Origin: a virus
Length of the DNA stretch: 35,827 nt
Reading direction: 5' to 3' (one strand)
IMG/VR virus record: IMGVR_UViG_3300021085_000098
Span: 1 to 35,827 of that record
Positions within the stretch are counted from its first letter, which is position 1. Every line of letters begins with the position of its first letter. Position numbers and translations under genes: made by a program. The notes beneath the pieces are model-generated. The model made no database searches, had not been told where the DNA came from, and worked only from the letters and a program-made list of their open reading frames with translations. Below are positions 13,054-21,989 of the stretch, one piece after another.

Positions 13054-13673
13054 TGGCCATAACAACATACGCAGAGTTGAAAGCGTCAATTACTGACTTT
13101 CTCAACCGCGACGACTTAGACACAGTTACGCCGACGTTTATTTCGTTGGCTGAATCTGATTTGCAGCGCCGCATACGTCACTGGCGCGGCGAAAAGCGCA
13201 GTTCTGCTGAAATTGACACGCAATACAGCGCAATTCCTGCTGATTTCTTGGAAGCCATTCGTTTTTACATCACTGGCGGCGATACGCGCCCGCTTGAGTT
13301 GATTTCGCAGAATGAGTTGCTTGACCGCAAGTTTAAAAACTTAAACACCAGCGGCCAGCCTGCATATTACGCGATTACGGCGGGTGAAATTGAAGTTTAC
13401 CCAGTTCCAGACGCAACTTATACGACTGAGCTGTATTATAACTCCAGAGTACCTGCTTTGAGCGACAGCACGACGACAAATTGGCTTTTGGAGTATTATC
13501 CAGACGCATATTTGTACGGTTCGCTGGTTCACTCGGCACCGTATTTAAAAGAAGACGCACGCCTGCAAACTTGGGCGGCGTTGTATCAAAGTGCAGTTGA
13601 CGCAATCAATAATGAGAGCGAAAGCAGCAAATTTGGCGGTTCTGGCCGCAAACTCAAAATTAGGAGCTACTGA
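13053..13673 (+). CDS. SU10-type adaptor (head-to-tail connector) protein
   Basis: A 206-residue protein matching the SU10_adaptor family. It begins with TYAELKASITDFLNRDDLDT, has SAIPADFLEAIRF, then GEIEVYPVPDATYTTELYYN and the signature PALSDSTTTNWLLEYYPDAYLYGSLVHSAP region (split here for length: PALSDSTTTNWLLEYY, PDAYLYGSLVHSAP). Members form the ring below the portal to which the tail binds. Its presence with an SU10-like capsid protein supports a podovirus assembly. It overlaps the transglycosylase by one base. Confidence 0.85.
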   Translation: MAITTYAELKASITDFLNRDDLDTVTPTFISLAESDLQRRIRHWRGEKRSSAEIDTQYSAIPADFLEAIRFYITGGDTRPLELISQNELLDRKFKNLNTSGQPAYYAITAGEIEVYPVPDATYTTELYYNSRVPALSDSTTTNWLLEYYPDAYLYGSLVHSAPYLKEDARLQTWAALYQSAVDAINNESESSKFGGSGRKLKIRSY

Positions 13674-13675
13674 GC

Positions 13676-14062
13676 ATGAGTTTTTCAAATGCAACAGAAA
13701 CGCTGGTGCTAAACTGGCTTTTGACTACTGGCAGCGCAACGCGGCCTACATCTTGGCACCTTGCGTTGTTTACGAGCAACCCAGCAGAAGATGCGAGTGG
13801 CACAGAAGTTAGCACGTCTGGCACAGCATATGCGCGTCAGTCGGCTGCGTTTACTGTTTCTGGCAACACAGCGTCAAATACGTCTGCGATTGAGTTTCCG
13901 ACAGCCACTGCGTCATACGGCACAGTCAGCCACGTTGGCGTTTATGACGCGTCTACTGGCGGTAATTTGCTTGCATACGCAGCATTGACCACAAGCAAAG
14001 CAATCGACACTGGCGATGTGTTGCGCGTACCTGCTGGCGATCTTGACATCACGCTAGACTAA
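13676..14062 (+). CDS. Tail-fibre-like Gp80-type protein
   Basis: A 128-residue beta-rich protein that resembles a small fibre or attachment family often seen beside tail genes. Typical segments are MSFSNATETLVLNWLL, WHLALFTSNP, GTAYARQSAAF, the strand pair EFPTATASYGTVSHVGVYDA, and GDVLRVPAGDLDITLD at the C-terminus. It is likely a virion component at the tail or head surface. It starts 2 bp after the adaptor gene, so the two are made together. Confidence 0.75.
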   Translation: MSFSNATETLVLNWLLTTGSATRPTSWHLALFTSNPAEDASGTEVSTSGTAYARQSAAFTVSGNTASNTSAIEFPTATASYGTVSHVGVYDASTGGNLLAYAALTTSKAIDTGDVLRVPAGDLDITLD

Positions 14063-14065
14063 TAA

Positions 14066-14791
14066 ATGACAGATGTAGTCTACAGGACTGGATTTGGTAC
14101 TAGCGCTTTCGGTGTCCGAGCTTTCGGCGTTGATGGCGCGACTAAAGCCGTGGCCAGCACTGTTGTTACTGTAAGCGCTACGTCGTCTGCATCTACTCGC
14201 GTTAGGCTATCTGCATCTATTGTTGCGGCGTCTTCGTCAAACACGTCTTCGTCTGCGCGCGTTCGCGAGATTGCAGGCACTGCGTCAACTTCAGCAAGCA
14301 CTGTAAGCGCCGCCCAGCGCGTTAGACTTGCAGATGGCGACGTCAGTGCTTTAGCATCCACACAAAGCGCATGTGAGCGCGTACAGCAGCCCTCTGCGTC
14401 TACTGACGTGTCAGCATCCGCTACGGGCGGTGTTGAGCGCGTAAGGCTATCAGACGGCTCGGCTGCTGCCTTGGCCAGCACATCAGTCAACACGGTGTTT
14501 ATTTATGTGTTTGACGCTGCATCATCTGTATCGGCTGTGTTTACGCCGACTGTTGAGCGTGTGCAGTTTACTGGCTCTAACATTGCGCTGACGTCTGCGT
14601 TTTTGGCCAATGCGGTTGAGAAGTGGGAGCCTGAAGCTGGCACTGATGAAACATGGACTACACTTGCGGGAACACCAGAAATATGGCAGGATGCACCCAA
14701 CGCATCCGGCGGCTGGACGGCGTCTCCCCTCACATCACAGGATTGGACAGCAGCCCCGGCGAGTGCTGACGATTGGATTGCTGCGGCATAG
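14066..14791 (+). CDS. Repeat protein: 20-residue units then a 10-residue Trp ladder
   Basis: A 241-residue virion-type protein built almost wholly of exact repeats. From residue 45 to 184 seven units of exactly 20 residues start at 45, 65, 85, 105, 125, 145 and 165; six begin Arg-Val (RVRL, RVRE, RVRL, RVQQ, RVRL, RVQF) and the fifth boundary at 145 reads FIYV. Units are rich in Ala, Ser and Thr, with an ALAST-like segment. From residue 187 tryptophans fall at 187, 197, 207, 217, 227 and 237, exactly ten apart. Such length precision points to a beta-solenoid or trimeric fibre shaft. Neighbours are fibre genes. I recognise no named family. Confidence 0.75.
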   Translation: MTDVVYRTGFGTSAFGVRAFGVDGATKAVASTVVTVSATSSASTRVRLSASIVAASSSNTSSSARVREIAGTASTSASTVSAAQRVRLADGDVSALASTQSACERVQQPSASTDVSASATGGVERVRLSDGSAAALASTSVNTVFIYVFDAASSVSAVFTPTVERVQFTGSNIALTSAFLANAVEKWEPEAGTDETWTTLAGTPEIWQDAPNASGGWTASPLTSQDWTAAPASADDWIAAA

Positions 14792-14800
14792 GAGAATATC

Positions 14801-17254
14801 ATGGCGGATACAACCACAACAACATACGGCCTAGTTAAACCAGAAGTCGGCGCGTCAGAGGACACGTGGGGCGAAAAAATTAACACAAACCTCGACAATA
14901 TCGACAATCTGCTTGACGGCACGACGCCTGTAACTGGCATTGATATTAACTCTGGTACGATTGGCGGCGTGACTGCTGACGGTAACATTTCGTTTGGCGA
15001 CAATAACAAGGCCATTTTCGGCGCAGGGTCTGACCTACAGATTTACCATGATGGGTCTAATAGTTATATTGATGAAACTGGCACTGGAACGCTTAGAGTA
15101 AGAGGGTATAATCAGGTTCGTATAACAGATACATCTGATAATATTGCGGCTATATTTAAAGGTGATGCTGAAACAACTTTATACCACAACAATGCATCCA
15201 AACTCGCCACCAGCAGCAGCGGTGTAGACGTCACTGGGACTTTGACCAGCGATGGGCTGACTGTGGGTGATGGGCATACGATTGGCGACGATGGATTTGA
15301 CAATCTTGTCATTGCATCATCCGCAGCGGAAAGCATTATTCTGAATAGCAACACATTCCCTACAGTTGTTAAAACAGATGCGGAATTTCGTGTAGAAACA
15401 GACTTTGGAACTGATCGTTTTAAGGTTGATACCTCCACAGGCGACATCAGCTTCTACGAGGACACAGGCACCACGCCAAAGTTCTTCTGGGATGCGAGTG
15501 CGGAGAGCTTGGGGATTGGAAATGCATCACCATCATCTTTCCCATCTGCGGCTAAAGACCTTGTTATTGGCAATACCACTGGCTCTCACGGTATTACAAT
15601 TCAATCTCAAAATTCTAGCAACGGAAACATATACTTTACTGACACTACTACCGCTGCAAGCTACAATGGTTTTGTTCGTTACTATCACGGAGACAATGCA
15701 CTTGGATTTGGAACGAACAACGGCACAGAACGCATGCGCATCGACAGCACTGGTGTAGACATCACAGGCACAGTGACCAGCGATGGGCTGACTGTGGATA
15801 AAGCAAGTTCCCCTGCAATTACTTTACAAGAGACTACAGGCACTTACGGTTATAAAATCCACACAGCCGTTTCGAGTTCAACTGATTATGGCTTGCGATT
15901 GAGAACTTTGGCAAATAAAGAGTTGGCCATTTTTAACTCCAACGGCGACGTCAGCTTCTACGAGGACACAGGCACCACGCCAAAGTTCTTCTGGGATGCG
16001 AGTGCGGAGAGCTTGGGGATTGGTGTTACAGACCCAGATAGTGGGCTTGAAGTTCAATCCTCTGCAAGCGGTACTAACTCTGTGCATCTATCCAACACAA
16101 GTTCAACTGGGTACGGTGCAAAGTTTGTGGGCGGCGGCAATACTTCAACACGATATATTGCAGATTTCCGTGATTACTCTGGTACATCAAAAGTTAAGAT
16201 TGATGGTGATGGTAATGTTGGGATTGGTGTAACATCTCCAGATAATCAACTTTGCATAGCCTCTGGGAGTGACGGTACAGGGGTCGGAGATGGGATTGCC
16301 TTTTACGGAGCGGGGTCTAACAAGCAAGCTGCTATAGAAAGTTATAACGCTGGCAGTTACAGTGGTGACTTGCGTTTTTATACTGTTAATAAAGGACAAA
16401 TTGATACTAATGTGTCAGAAGCCATGCGCATCGACGCCAGCGGTAACTTGCTGGTGGGGACTACTACATTAGGTCTTTATAATCAGTCATCCGAAACAGG
16501 TTTAACATTTGGCTCTAACCTTCAGATTGCCCGTGATGGCGGCACGGTCGGGTATTTCAACCGCCTAACCTCTGACGGCAACATCGTTCAGTTCCGCAAA
16601 GACGGCGCAACTGTGGGGAGTATTGGTGTAATTTCTACTGACAATCTAGGTATTTTTGGGACTGCCTCTAGTCATGCTGGCCTTGTTTTTGGCACCAATG
16701 TAGTTCTTCCTGCTGTTAATAGCACCTATCTTACAAGTGCTGTAGACCTTGGGAATGAAAGCACAAAATTCAAAGACCTCTACCTCTCAGGCGGTGTCTA
16801 CCTCGGCGGCACTGGTTCGGCTAATAAGCTGGAGGACTATGAGGAGGGGACTTGGACTCCGGCATACGCTGGGTCAAGTACTGATGGGACTTACACATAT
16901 AGCGAACAACAAGGACATTACATTAAAATCGGAAATCAAGTCACCTGTTGGTGGAATATGACGAACGTTGCAACAACCACTGAAGGGACAGGAACTGTAA
17001 GTATTGAAAACCTACCGTATGCTGCTAACTGGGCAAGCGGTTTTAACGGCGAGGCGATTGGATCGTGCCAGTTGAATGGGTTTACCAATATTGATGGCGA
17101 TTTTATATCTGTAAAAGTAAATGACGGCGAAACCCGTATTCTAGTCTACAAGCAAACAGGTTCGAATAACAGCACAGAATCTGTATCTATCGGCCATAAA
17201 GTTAGTGGCGGATCGGACGTTAGGGGTTTTGTTACTTACTACGTTGGCGGATAG
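14801..17254 (+). CDS. Tail fibre protein
   Basis: An 817-residue fibre of marine-phage type. The N-terminus ([21 protein letters not shown], with [13 protein letters not shown]) is the usual virion-binding start. The shaft holds many beta-repeat phrases ([46 protein letters not shown]). The tip begins [11 protein letters not shown] and continues with [15 protein letters not shown], a C-terminal adhesin form common in marine phages. It should trimerise and bind the host surface. Two 73-bp identical DNA blocks sit inside the gene. There is no S74 chaperone domain at its end; that domain occurs instead in the gene at 21990. Confidence 0.88.
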   Translation: MADTTTTTYGLVKPEVGASEDTWGEKINTNLDNIDNLLDGTTPVTGIDINSGTIGGVTADGNISFGDNNKAIFGAGSDLQIYHDGSNSYIDETGTGTLRVRGYNQVRITDTSDNIAAIFKGDAETTLYHNNASKLATSSSGVDVTGTLTSDGLTVGDGHTIGDDGFDNLVIASSAAESIILNSNTFPTVVKTDAEFRVETDFGTDRFKVDTSTGDISFYEDTGTTPKFFWDASAESLGIGNASPSSFPSAAKDLVIGNTTGSHGITIQSQNSSNGNIYFTDTTTAASYNGFVRYYHGDNALGFGTNNGTERMRIDSTGVDITGTVTSDGLTVDKASSPAITLQETTGTYGYKIHTAVSSSTDYGLRLRTLANKELAIFNSNGDVSFYEDTGTTPKFFWDASAESLGIGVTDPDSGLEVQSSASGTNSVHLSNTSSTGYGAKFVGGGNTSTRYIADFRDYSGTSKVKIDGDGNVGIGVTSPDNQLCIASGSDGTGVGDGIAFYGAGSNKQAAIESYNAGSYSGDLRFYTVNKGQIDTNVSEAMRIDASGNLLVGTTTLGLYNQSSETGLTFGSNLQIARDGGTVGYFNRLTSDGNIVQFRKDGATVGSIGVISTDNLGIFGTASSHAGLVFGTNVVLPAVNSTYLTSAVDLGNESTKFKDLYLSGGVYLGGTGSANKLEDYEEGTWTPAYAGSSTDGTYTYSEQQGHYIKIGNQVTCWWNMTNVATTTEGTGTVSIENLPYAANWASGFNGEAIGSCQLNGFTNIDGDFISVKVNDGETRILVYKQTGSNNSTESVSIGHKVSGGSDVRGFVTYYVGG
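15447..15519 (+). repeat. Intragenic 73-bp repeat, copy 1
   Basis: This block is identical to 15951-16023 within the tail fibre gene and encodes a shaft unit containing [15 protein letters not shown]. The identity continues a further 6 bp upstream after one mismatch. Near-perfect DNA identity suggests recent duplication or gene conversion. Confidence 0.9.
15951..16023 (+). repeat. Intragenic 73-bp repeat, copy 2
   Basis: Second copy of the block at 15447-15519, 504 bp away and in frame. Recombination between the copies would remove or add exactly 168 codons and change the fibre length without breaking the frame. Confidence 0.9.
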
Positions 17255-17266
17255 TCGCATAATCAC

Positions 17267-17284
17267 CCCTGTTGGATAACAGGG
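17267..17284 (+). other. Hairpin after the tail fibre gene
   Basis: CCCTGTT (17267-17273) pairs with AACAGGG (17278-17284) around a GGAT loop. No T-run follows, so it may stabilise the 3' end of the fibre message or weakly pause transcription rather than terminate it. Confidence 0.5.
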
Positions 17285-17315
17285 TAGTCAGTCCAACCAT
17301 CAAAGGAGATAAACG

Positions 17316-17567
17316 ATGGCACTAACAGAAACAACAATAGACGATAAGATCGAAGTGGTGGGCGAGTACAAGCACGTACAAGTTCGCACTGCACGGGTTA
17401 TCTACGACAGCGGCACAGAGATTAGCCGTTCATTCTCACGCCGTGTAATTGCACCAGATGCAGTGATCACAGGCGAAAGCACTGAGCTACAGGCTATCTG
17501 CAATGCAGTCCATACACAGGCAGTCAAAGACGCCTACGCAGCACACATCGCTGCACAATCTGTTTAA
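17316..17567 (+). CDS. Conserved small protein following the tail fibre
   Basis: An 83-residue protein (DKIEVVGEYKHVQVRTARVI, then ISRSFSRRVIAPD) of a type that commonly follows fibre genes in marine phages. Composition suggests a short beta sheet with a C-terminal helix. AAAGGAGAT precedes the ATG. It may be a fibre accessory or chaperone, but no function is established to my knowledge. Confidence 0.75.
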   Translation: MALTETTIDDKIEVVGEYKHVQVRTARVIYDSGTEISRSFSRRVIAPDAVITGESTELQAICNAVHTQAVKDAYAAHIAAQSV

Positions 17568-17579
17568 TAGGAGGCTGAC

Positions 17580-17882
17580 ATGCCAAACACACACACTTGG
17601 ACTATCGCAAACATGGAACGCAACGTATCTGACGATACGGTAACTGTCGCTCACTGGCGTTGTGACTCAACTGACGGCACTAACTCTGCTTCAGCATACG
17701 GCACCACAAGCCACACTGGCACACCGTCCGACGACGATTACATTGCTTATGCTTCCCTTACTGAAGCAGACGTATTAGGCTGGGTCCACGATCAAGTTAC
17801 CCAGGCGGATATTGAAGCTGCAAACGATGCAAAGATTGCATTGCTGGCAACACCAGTGTCCACAACGGGTAAGCCTTGGTAA
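17580..17882 (+). CDS. DUF7936-like small protein
   Basis: A 100-residue protein of the pattern HTWTIANMERNVSDDTVTVA-HWRC, then AYGTTSHTG, DDYIAYASLTEADVLGWVHD and a C-terminal GKPW. This matches the DUF7936 phage family, which is usually found beside fibre genes and has no known activity. AGGAGGC precedes the ATG. It is probably cotranscribed with the neighbouring small genes. Confidence 0.75.
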   Translation: MPNTHTWTIANMERNVSDDTVTVAHWRCDSTDGTNSASAYGTTSHTGTPSDDDYIAYASLTEADVLGWVHDQVTQADIEAANDAKIALLATPVSTTGKPW

Positions 17883-17909
17883 TTTAACCCTAACCAAAAG
17901 GAGATCACG

Positions 17910-18122
17910 ATGGCCGAAGATAAAAAGGTAATCACGATCAACGACGTTGAATACACTGAAGACCAACTGACGGATCAGCAAAAGGTGATGATTAATCACA
18001 TCAACTCTTTGCAGCAAAAGATCGGGTCAGCCGAGTTTAACTTGGACCAGCTTAAAGTCGGCAAGGAAGCCTTCGTCAACATGTTGACAGCTTCGCTCGA
18101 TGAGCCAGACGAAGCTGAGTAA
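17910..18122 (+). CDS. DUF6447-like small protein
   Basis: A 70-residue protein whose pattern ITINDVEYTEDQLTDQQKV, then MINHINSLQQKIGSAEFNLD, matches DUF6447, a helical (coiled-coil) protein common in cyanophages and other marine phages. The function is unknown. AAAGGAGAT precedes the ATG. A strong terminator follows its stop codon. Confidence 0.75.
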   Translation: MAEDKKVITINDVEYTEDQLTDQQKVMINHINSLQQKIGSAEFNLDQLKVGKEAFVNMLTASLDEPDEAE

Positions 18123-18143
18123 AGTCAGCGACATAACGCAACT

Positions 18144-18166
18144 GGCCAGCTATAAGCTGGCCTTTT
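18144..18166 (+). terminator. Intrinsic terminator after the fibre block
   Basis: GGCCAGCT (18144-18151) and AGCTGGCC (18155-18162) form a perfect 8-bp GC-rich stem around an ATA loop, followed by TTTT. It divides the late region into a terminase/fibre part and a gp10/ejection/capsid part. Confidence 0.85.
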
Positions 18167-18192
18167 GCATATCTAGCACAATGTGTTATATT
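18165..18192 (+). promoter_or_regulatory. Possible internal late promoter
   Basis: TTGCAT (18165-18170), 16 bp, then TATATT (18187-18192, five of six consensus positions) lie directly after the terminator and 29 bp before the gp10-like gene. The pairing of a terminator and a promoter suggests a separate transcription unit from 18222. Confidence 0.5.
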
Positions 18193-18221
18193 GCCGATAA
18201 CGCAGCACCTAAGGGGCAAGA

Positions 18222-19703
18222 ATGTCACTAATTGATCTTAATATTCCCGCAGGTGTCTATCGCAATGGCACAGACTTGCAGAGCATGGGCCGTTGGCGCG
18301 ATGCAAACCTTGTACGCTGGATCGACGGCACTATGCGCCCACTCGGCGGATGGCGCACTCGATCAGACACGGCAGGAGGTGCAAAGCTGCGCGGTATGCT
18401 TACGTGGTCTGACAACTCATCTGACCGCTGGATTGCTGCTGGGTCATATGACAGCCTCTACATTTGGAATACAGGTGGCACGCGCTTTGACATCACGCCG
18501 ACTGGCCTGACCGATGGCCGCGAAGACGCAATCGCGTTTACTGGCTTTGGTGGCGGTTTATTCGGCAGCTACGGATACGGCGTTGCCCGTCCTGACACTG
18601 TTCGTATTCAGCCAGCGACAAGCTGGGATTTGTCTGCATGGGGCGAGGATTTGCTGGCGTGCAACGAAGATGATGGCAAGATTTATCAGTGGGAACTAGA
18701 CACGGCAACTGCCGCTACTGTTTTGAGCAACGCACCGACTGGCAATCACGGCATTGTTGTAACTGAGGAGCGTTTCTTGTTTGCGCTTGGAGCGGGTGGC
18801 AATCCGCGCAAAGTGCAATGGTCTGACCGTGAAAACAACAACACATGGACGCCAGCGGCAACCAACGAAGCGGGTGATCTTGAGCTAAACACGTCTGGCT
18901 TTTTGATGAAGGGCTTGAATGTTCGCGGGCAGACTTTGCTGCTCACTACACGCGATGCACACGTTGCAAACTATATTGGACCCCCATACGTTTACGGTAT
19001 AGAGCGGGTCGGCACATCTTGTGGACTAGCTGCAAAGCAGGCTGCAATTGTTGTTGACCAGGGTGCATATTGGATGGGTGTAAACTCATTCTACGTGTAT
19101 CAAGGCAGCGGCGTGCAAGAGCTTCAGTCTGACGTGTCGGATTACGTGTTCAACGACATAAACAAAGCGCAGATAAGCAAGGCGTTTGCTATGTCAAACA
19201 GCATGTTTGGCGAAGTTACTTGGTTCTATCCATCGGCAGCGTCTACTGAAAATGACAGATACGTCACGCACAATTACGTTGAGAACACATGGCATATTGG
19301 TGAGCTTGACCGCACTGCTGGTTATGACCGTGGCGCGTTCCGTCAGCCAATGATGATTAAGGCGTCTGACAATAAAATTTATGAGCATGAAATTGGCTTT
19401 GATTACGGCGGTTTAACACCGTTTGCTGAGACTGGGCCATTTATGCTTGGCTCTGGCGATCAGGTTGTGAGCGTTGTTGAAATGCTGCCTGACGAGAAAA
19501 CGCAAGGCGACGTGGACGTTACGTTTAAAACACGCTTTTACCCGAATGGCACTGAAAGAGATTACGGGCCATATAGCATGAGCGCCCCGACAAGTTTGCG
19601 CTTTACTGGGCGTCAAGTTCGTATGCGTATTGAGGGGCAGCGTTTGTCCGACTGGCGTGTGGGCGTAAACCGCATTGATGCAATTGCAGGCGGGCGTCGA
19701 TGA
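18222..19703 (+). CDS. P22 gp10-like packaged-DNA stabilisation / tail hub protein
   Basis: A 493-residue protein with beta-propeller-like repeats (GRWRDANLVRWIDGTMRP, LRGMLTWSDNSSDRWIAAG, KVQWSDRENNNTWTP, then MGVNSFYVYQGSGVQEL). These resemble the family of P22 gp10, which closes the portal channel after packaging and connects to the tail. A C-terminal beta domain ends RMRIEGQRLSDWRVGVNRID. The length agrees with the family (about 470-500). AAGGGGC precedes the ATG. Confidence 0.85.
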   Translation: MSLIDLNIPAGVYRNGTDLQSMGRWRDANLVRWIDGTMRPLGGWRTRSDTAGGAKLRGMLTWSDNSSDRWIAAGSYDSLYIWNTGGTRFDITPTGLTDGREDAIAFTGFGGGLFGSYGYGVARPDTVRIQPATSWDLSAWGEDLLACNEDDGKIYQWELDTATAATVLSNAPTGNHGIVVTEERFLFALGAGGNPRKVQWSDRENNNTWTPAATNEAGDLELNTSGFLMKGLNVRGQTLLLTTRDAHVANYIGPPYVYGIERVGTSCGLAAKQAAIVVDQGAYWMGVNSFYVYQGSGVQELQSDVSDYVFNDINKAQISKAFAMSNSMFGEVTWFYPSAASTENDRYVTHNYVENTWHIGELDRTAGYDRGAFRQPMMIKASDNKIYEHEIGFDYGGLTPFAETGPFMLGSGDQVVSVVEMLPDEKTQGDVDVTFKTRFYPNGTERDYGPYSMSAPTSLRFTGRQVRMRIEGQRLSDWRVGVNRIDAIAGGRR

Positions 19704-20362
19704 CACAGCAGCAGCGCGCACCAGAGCCATACGGAGAAGACTGGAAGACATGGGGTCGACGCCTTATGCAGCACTTGGCTCAGATACGCTCGCCGTTGGT
19801 TCAGCAGACTGGCAATGAGAGCGCAGCCGACGATGGCACGCTTATGTGGGATCGCACAAACAAGTATCCCGTTGTCAGCAAGAATGGCGAGTGGCGTCAG
19901 ATTGTGCTTGAAGATGGCCACGCAGATTACATCATTACGGCAGATGTAACGGCGGCTGCGGCCAATACCGCCTACAAGCTGACTTATGATGCGCTACCGA
20001 CCAATCACGGGATTACTTTGGGTACACCAGCGTCTCGCATTATTGTTGAGGAGGGTGGCCAATACGTTTTTTCATTCTCAGCGCAGGTTTCATCCACCTC
20101 ATCCAGCACGGTTCACTTTTACTTTTGGCCAAGCATTAACGGAACCAACGTGGACGATAGCGCAATGGCAACTGCACTTCACCAGAACAATGCAACGCTG
20201 GTTACGTCAAGAACGCAGGTGTTTACTTTGGCTGCTGGTGATTACCTTGAGGTCAACTGGATGGTTGATAGCACAAGCGGCTTCTTGAATTACACGGCTG
20301 CGGCGACACCTCGCCCTGCTTTGCCAGCTTCAACTTTATCAATAACGAGGCTGCATGGATAA
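19700..20362 (+). CDS. Beta-jelly-roll virion protein
   Basis: A 220-residue protein. A helical N-terminus (GEDWKTWGRRLMQHLAQIRS) leads to a linker, DDGTLMWDRTNKYPVVSKNG, and then a C1q/TNF-like jelly roll (residues about 85-220: RIIVEEGGQYVFSFSAQVSS, FYFWPSINGT, LAAGDYLEVNWMVDS). Proteins of this build occur on phage tails or heads as attachment or decoration proteins. It overlaps the gp10-like gene by 4 bp (ATGA) and the next gene by 8 bp, so it is tightly coupled to the tail-hub genes. Confidence 0.75.
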   Translation: MTQQQRAPEPYGEDWKTWGRRLMQHLAQIRSPLVQQTGNESAADDGTLMWDRTNKYPVVSKNGEWRQIVLEDGHADYIITADVTAAAANTAYKLTYDALPTNHGITLGTPASRIIVEEGGQYVFSFSAQVSSTSSSTVHFYFWPSINGTNVDDSAMATALHQNNATLVTSRTQVFTLAAGDYLEVNWMVDSTSGFLNYTAAATPRPALPASTLSITRLHG

Positions 20363-20717
20363 CGAGTTAAAGCGCTGTAAGGACTGGATTGAGGCTGCTT
20401 TAGAGTATTCTGGCGGCACTCACGACTTCGAAGACGTTGTTCGTGGCGTATATTCTGGTACTATGCAGCTATGGCCAACGCCAAAGGGGTGTATCGTGAC
20501 CGAGATTGTGATATACCCGAAAAAGAAAGTGTTAAATGTATTTTTGGGCGGCGGTGAGCTGGAGCAGATTATGGACATGCACATCGACGTAATAGAATGG
20601 GCCAAAGCGCAGGGCTGCTCTGCCTTGACAATGACAGGACGTCTTGGCTGGAAGAAACCACTGGCAGTACACGGCTGGAAGCCGCTGCACATGTCATATG
20701 TTAAGGATTTTGAATAA
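20355..20717 (+). CDS. T7 gp13-like / GNAT-fold protein
   Basis: A 120-residue protein with the layout of small phage GNAT-fold proteins: GTMQLWPTPKGCIVTEIVIY, KKVLNVFLGGGELEQIMD, AKAQGCSALTMTGRLGW and the C-terminal VHGWKPLHMSYVKDF. Related genes sit before ejection proteins in T7-like and marine phages, where T7 gp13 is needed for proper virion assembly. No catalytic residue can be assigned, so the enzyme activity is uncertain. Confidence 0.7.
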   Translation: MDNELKRCKDWIEAALEYSGGTHDFEDVVRGVYSGTMQLWPTPKGCIVTEIVIYPKKKVLNVFLGGGELEQIMDMHIDVIEWAKAQGCSALTMTGRLGWKKPLAVHGWKPLHMSYVKDFE

Positions 20718-21988
20718 TGTCAGGCGGAAAAGGCGGCGGATCAACCACAACGGTCGAGGTTCCAGAATACATTGAAAAGGCTGCACAGCGTAATTTAAAC
20801 AAGGCCGAGGGTATTTCCCAGATCGGCTACACGCCATACTACGGCCCAGACGTTGCTGCGTTTACTCCAATGCAGCAAGCTGCGTTTCAAAATACAGCAG
20901 ACGCATCAAGTGCATTTGGCATGGCAGCGCCGACAAACCAGCAGGACATCATGGGCGGCATGGGTGCGCCAACTACATACGCAAGCGGCGTATCTGGTTA
21001 CTCGTCTCAACCGATGTTCCGGCAGTCATTGGAACAATTGCAGGCAGAGCGTCCTGGTCAGTTTGATTATATCAACAGCTTCTTTATTGACCCGTTTACT
21101 GGCCAAGCTGGAAGCCGAGTGTCTGCGCCAGTTAATTATGAAAACTACATGACTGCTGCGGAGAGTGGTCGCGTGCAAGCTGATGCTGATCGCGCAAACG
21201 ACTTGGCGATTGCGCAGGCTCAAGCGAGCGCTGGCCCTGAGTCTTATTACAACTACAACAGTGTTGACTACTCCCCAACTTCCAGCGCAAATTCATACAT
21301 CACAAACCCTGCGGATGGAATTACAGACACCTCAGAGCCTAGCTTTGGCGAAGGAGCGTTTAATGATTTCTCGGAGGCATTAGTCGGGATTGGCGGTTTA
21401 TTCGACCCAACCCTAAAGGTTGGAGCAATTAACAATCCAATTAAAACTCCAACTGTAGATGAAATGGTTAGTGCTACCCCATCTGACATGGATTACGACC
21501 CAACAACAGGTGCTTATGTGTCTAGCACCTCTGAGGGGCCAGAAAGCTCACCTCGCCCAGTTATGCGCCCAGCAGAAACAGATGATGAGGTTGACTTGCC
21601 TGGAAACGTAATCTCAAGGGCGTTAAACATTGGCGCGGGTAAAAAAGATGACAGCGATGACGGCTACGTTGGAAGCGCTGACGACGGCTGCGTGGTCGCT
21701 ACTCATGCAGTTGGAAGCGGTGCGTTTACGCCAAGCATGAAGCGTGAAGCTGTTGTTTGGTGCATGAAGGCGCTGCACGGCAAATGGTGGGGTGAAGCTG
21801 TCCGACGCGGATACCGTCACCTTGGCAAGAAAAAAATTGAACAAGGTAAGGCCCGCGAGCATTACCAAGAGTTCCGCCGCTACATTGCGTTTGCAAGCGG
21901 CAAAAAGCGTGACGCTCGCGGCGCAATTACATTCGCACTCCGCACTGCACAGTTTTTCGCAGTCGGCCTAATTAAGAAGGACGCATAA
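20717..21988 (+). CDS. Internal virion / ejection-type protein
   Basis: A 423-residue protein. The N-terminus (SGGKGGGSTTTVEVPEYIEK, then FTPMQQAAFQNTADASSAF) is typical of ejection-type proteins next to T7 gp13-like genes. The centre is low-complexity, with PRPVMRPAETDDEVD. The C-terminus (from about 315) is a basic helical module, GCVVATHAVGSGAFTPSMKR, then WWGEAVRRGYRHLGKKKIEQ, that recurs in marine phages and has an unknown role. It is coupled to the preceding gene by TAATG. Confidence 0.7.
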   Translation: MSGGKGGGSTTTVEVPEYIEKAAQRNLNKAEGISQIGYTPYYGPDVAAFTPMQQAAFQNTADASSAFGMAAPTNQQDIMGGMGAPTTYASGVSGYSSQPMFRQSLEQLQAERPGQFDYINSFFIDPFTGQAGSRVSAPVNYENYMTAAESGRVQADADRANDLAIAQAQASAGPESYYNYNSVDYSPTSSANSYITNPADGITDTSEPSFGEGAFNDFSEALVGIGGLFDPTLKVGAINNPIKTPTVDEMVSATPSDMDYDPTTGAYVSSTSEGPESSPRPVMRPAETDDEVDLPGNVISRALNIGAGKKDDSDDGYVGSADDGCVVATHAVGSGAFTPSMKREAVVWCMKALHGKWWGEAVRRGYRHLGKKKIEQGKAREHYQEFRRYIAFASGKKRDARGAITFALRTAQFFAVGLIKKDA

Positions 21989-21989
21989 A

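Noticed and set aside
14080-15015. Long antisense ORFs opposite the repeat protein and fibre start
   Set aside because: They mirror the low-complexity Ala/Ser/Thr codons of the sense gene, lack Shine-Dalgarno sites and oppose the late operon.
17316-17567. Small post-fibre genes as receptor-binding tip proteins
   Set aside because: They resemble conserved families with unknown function. Nothing in the sequence shows binding or fibre-tip structure, so I left them as conserved proteins.
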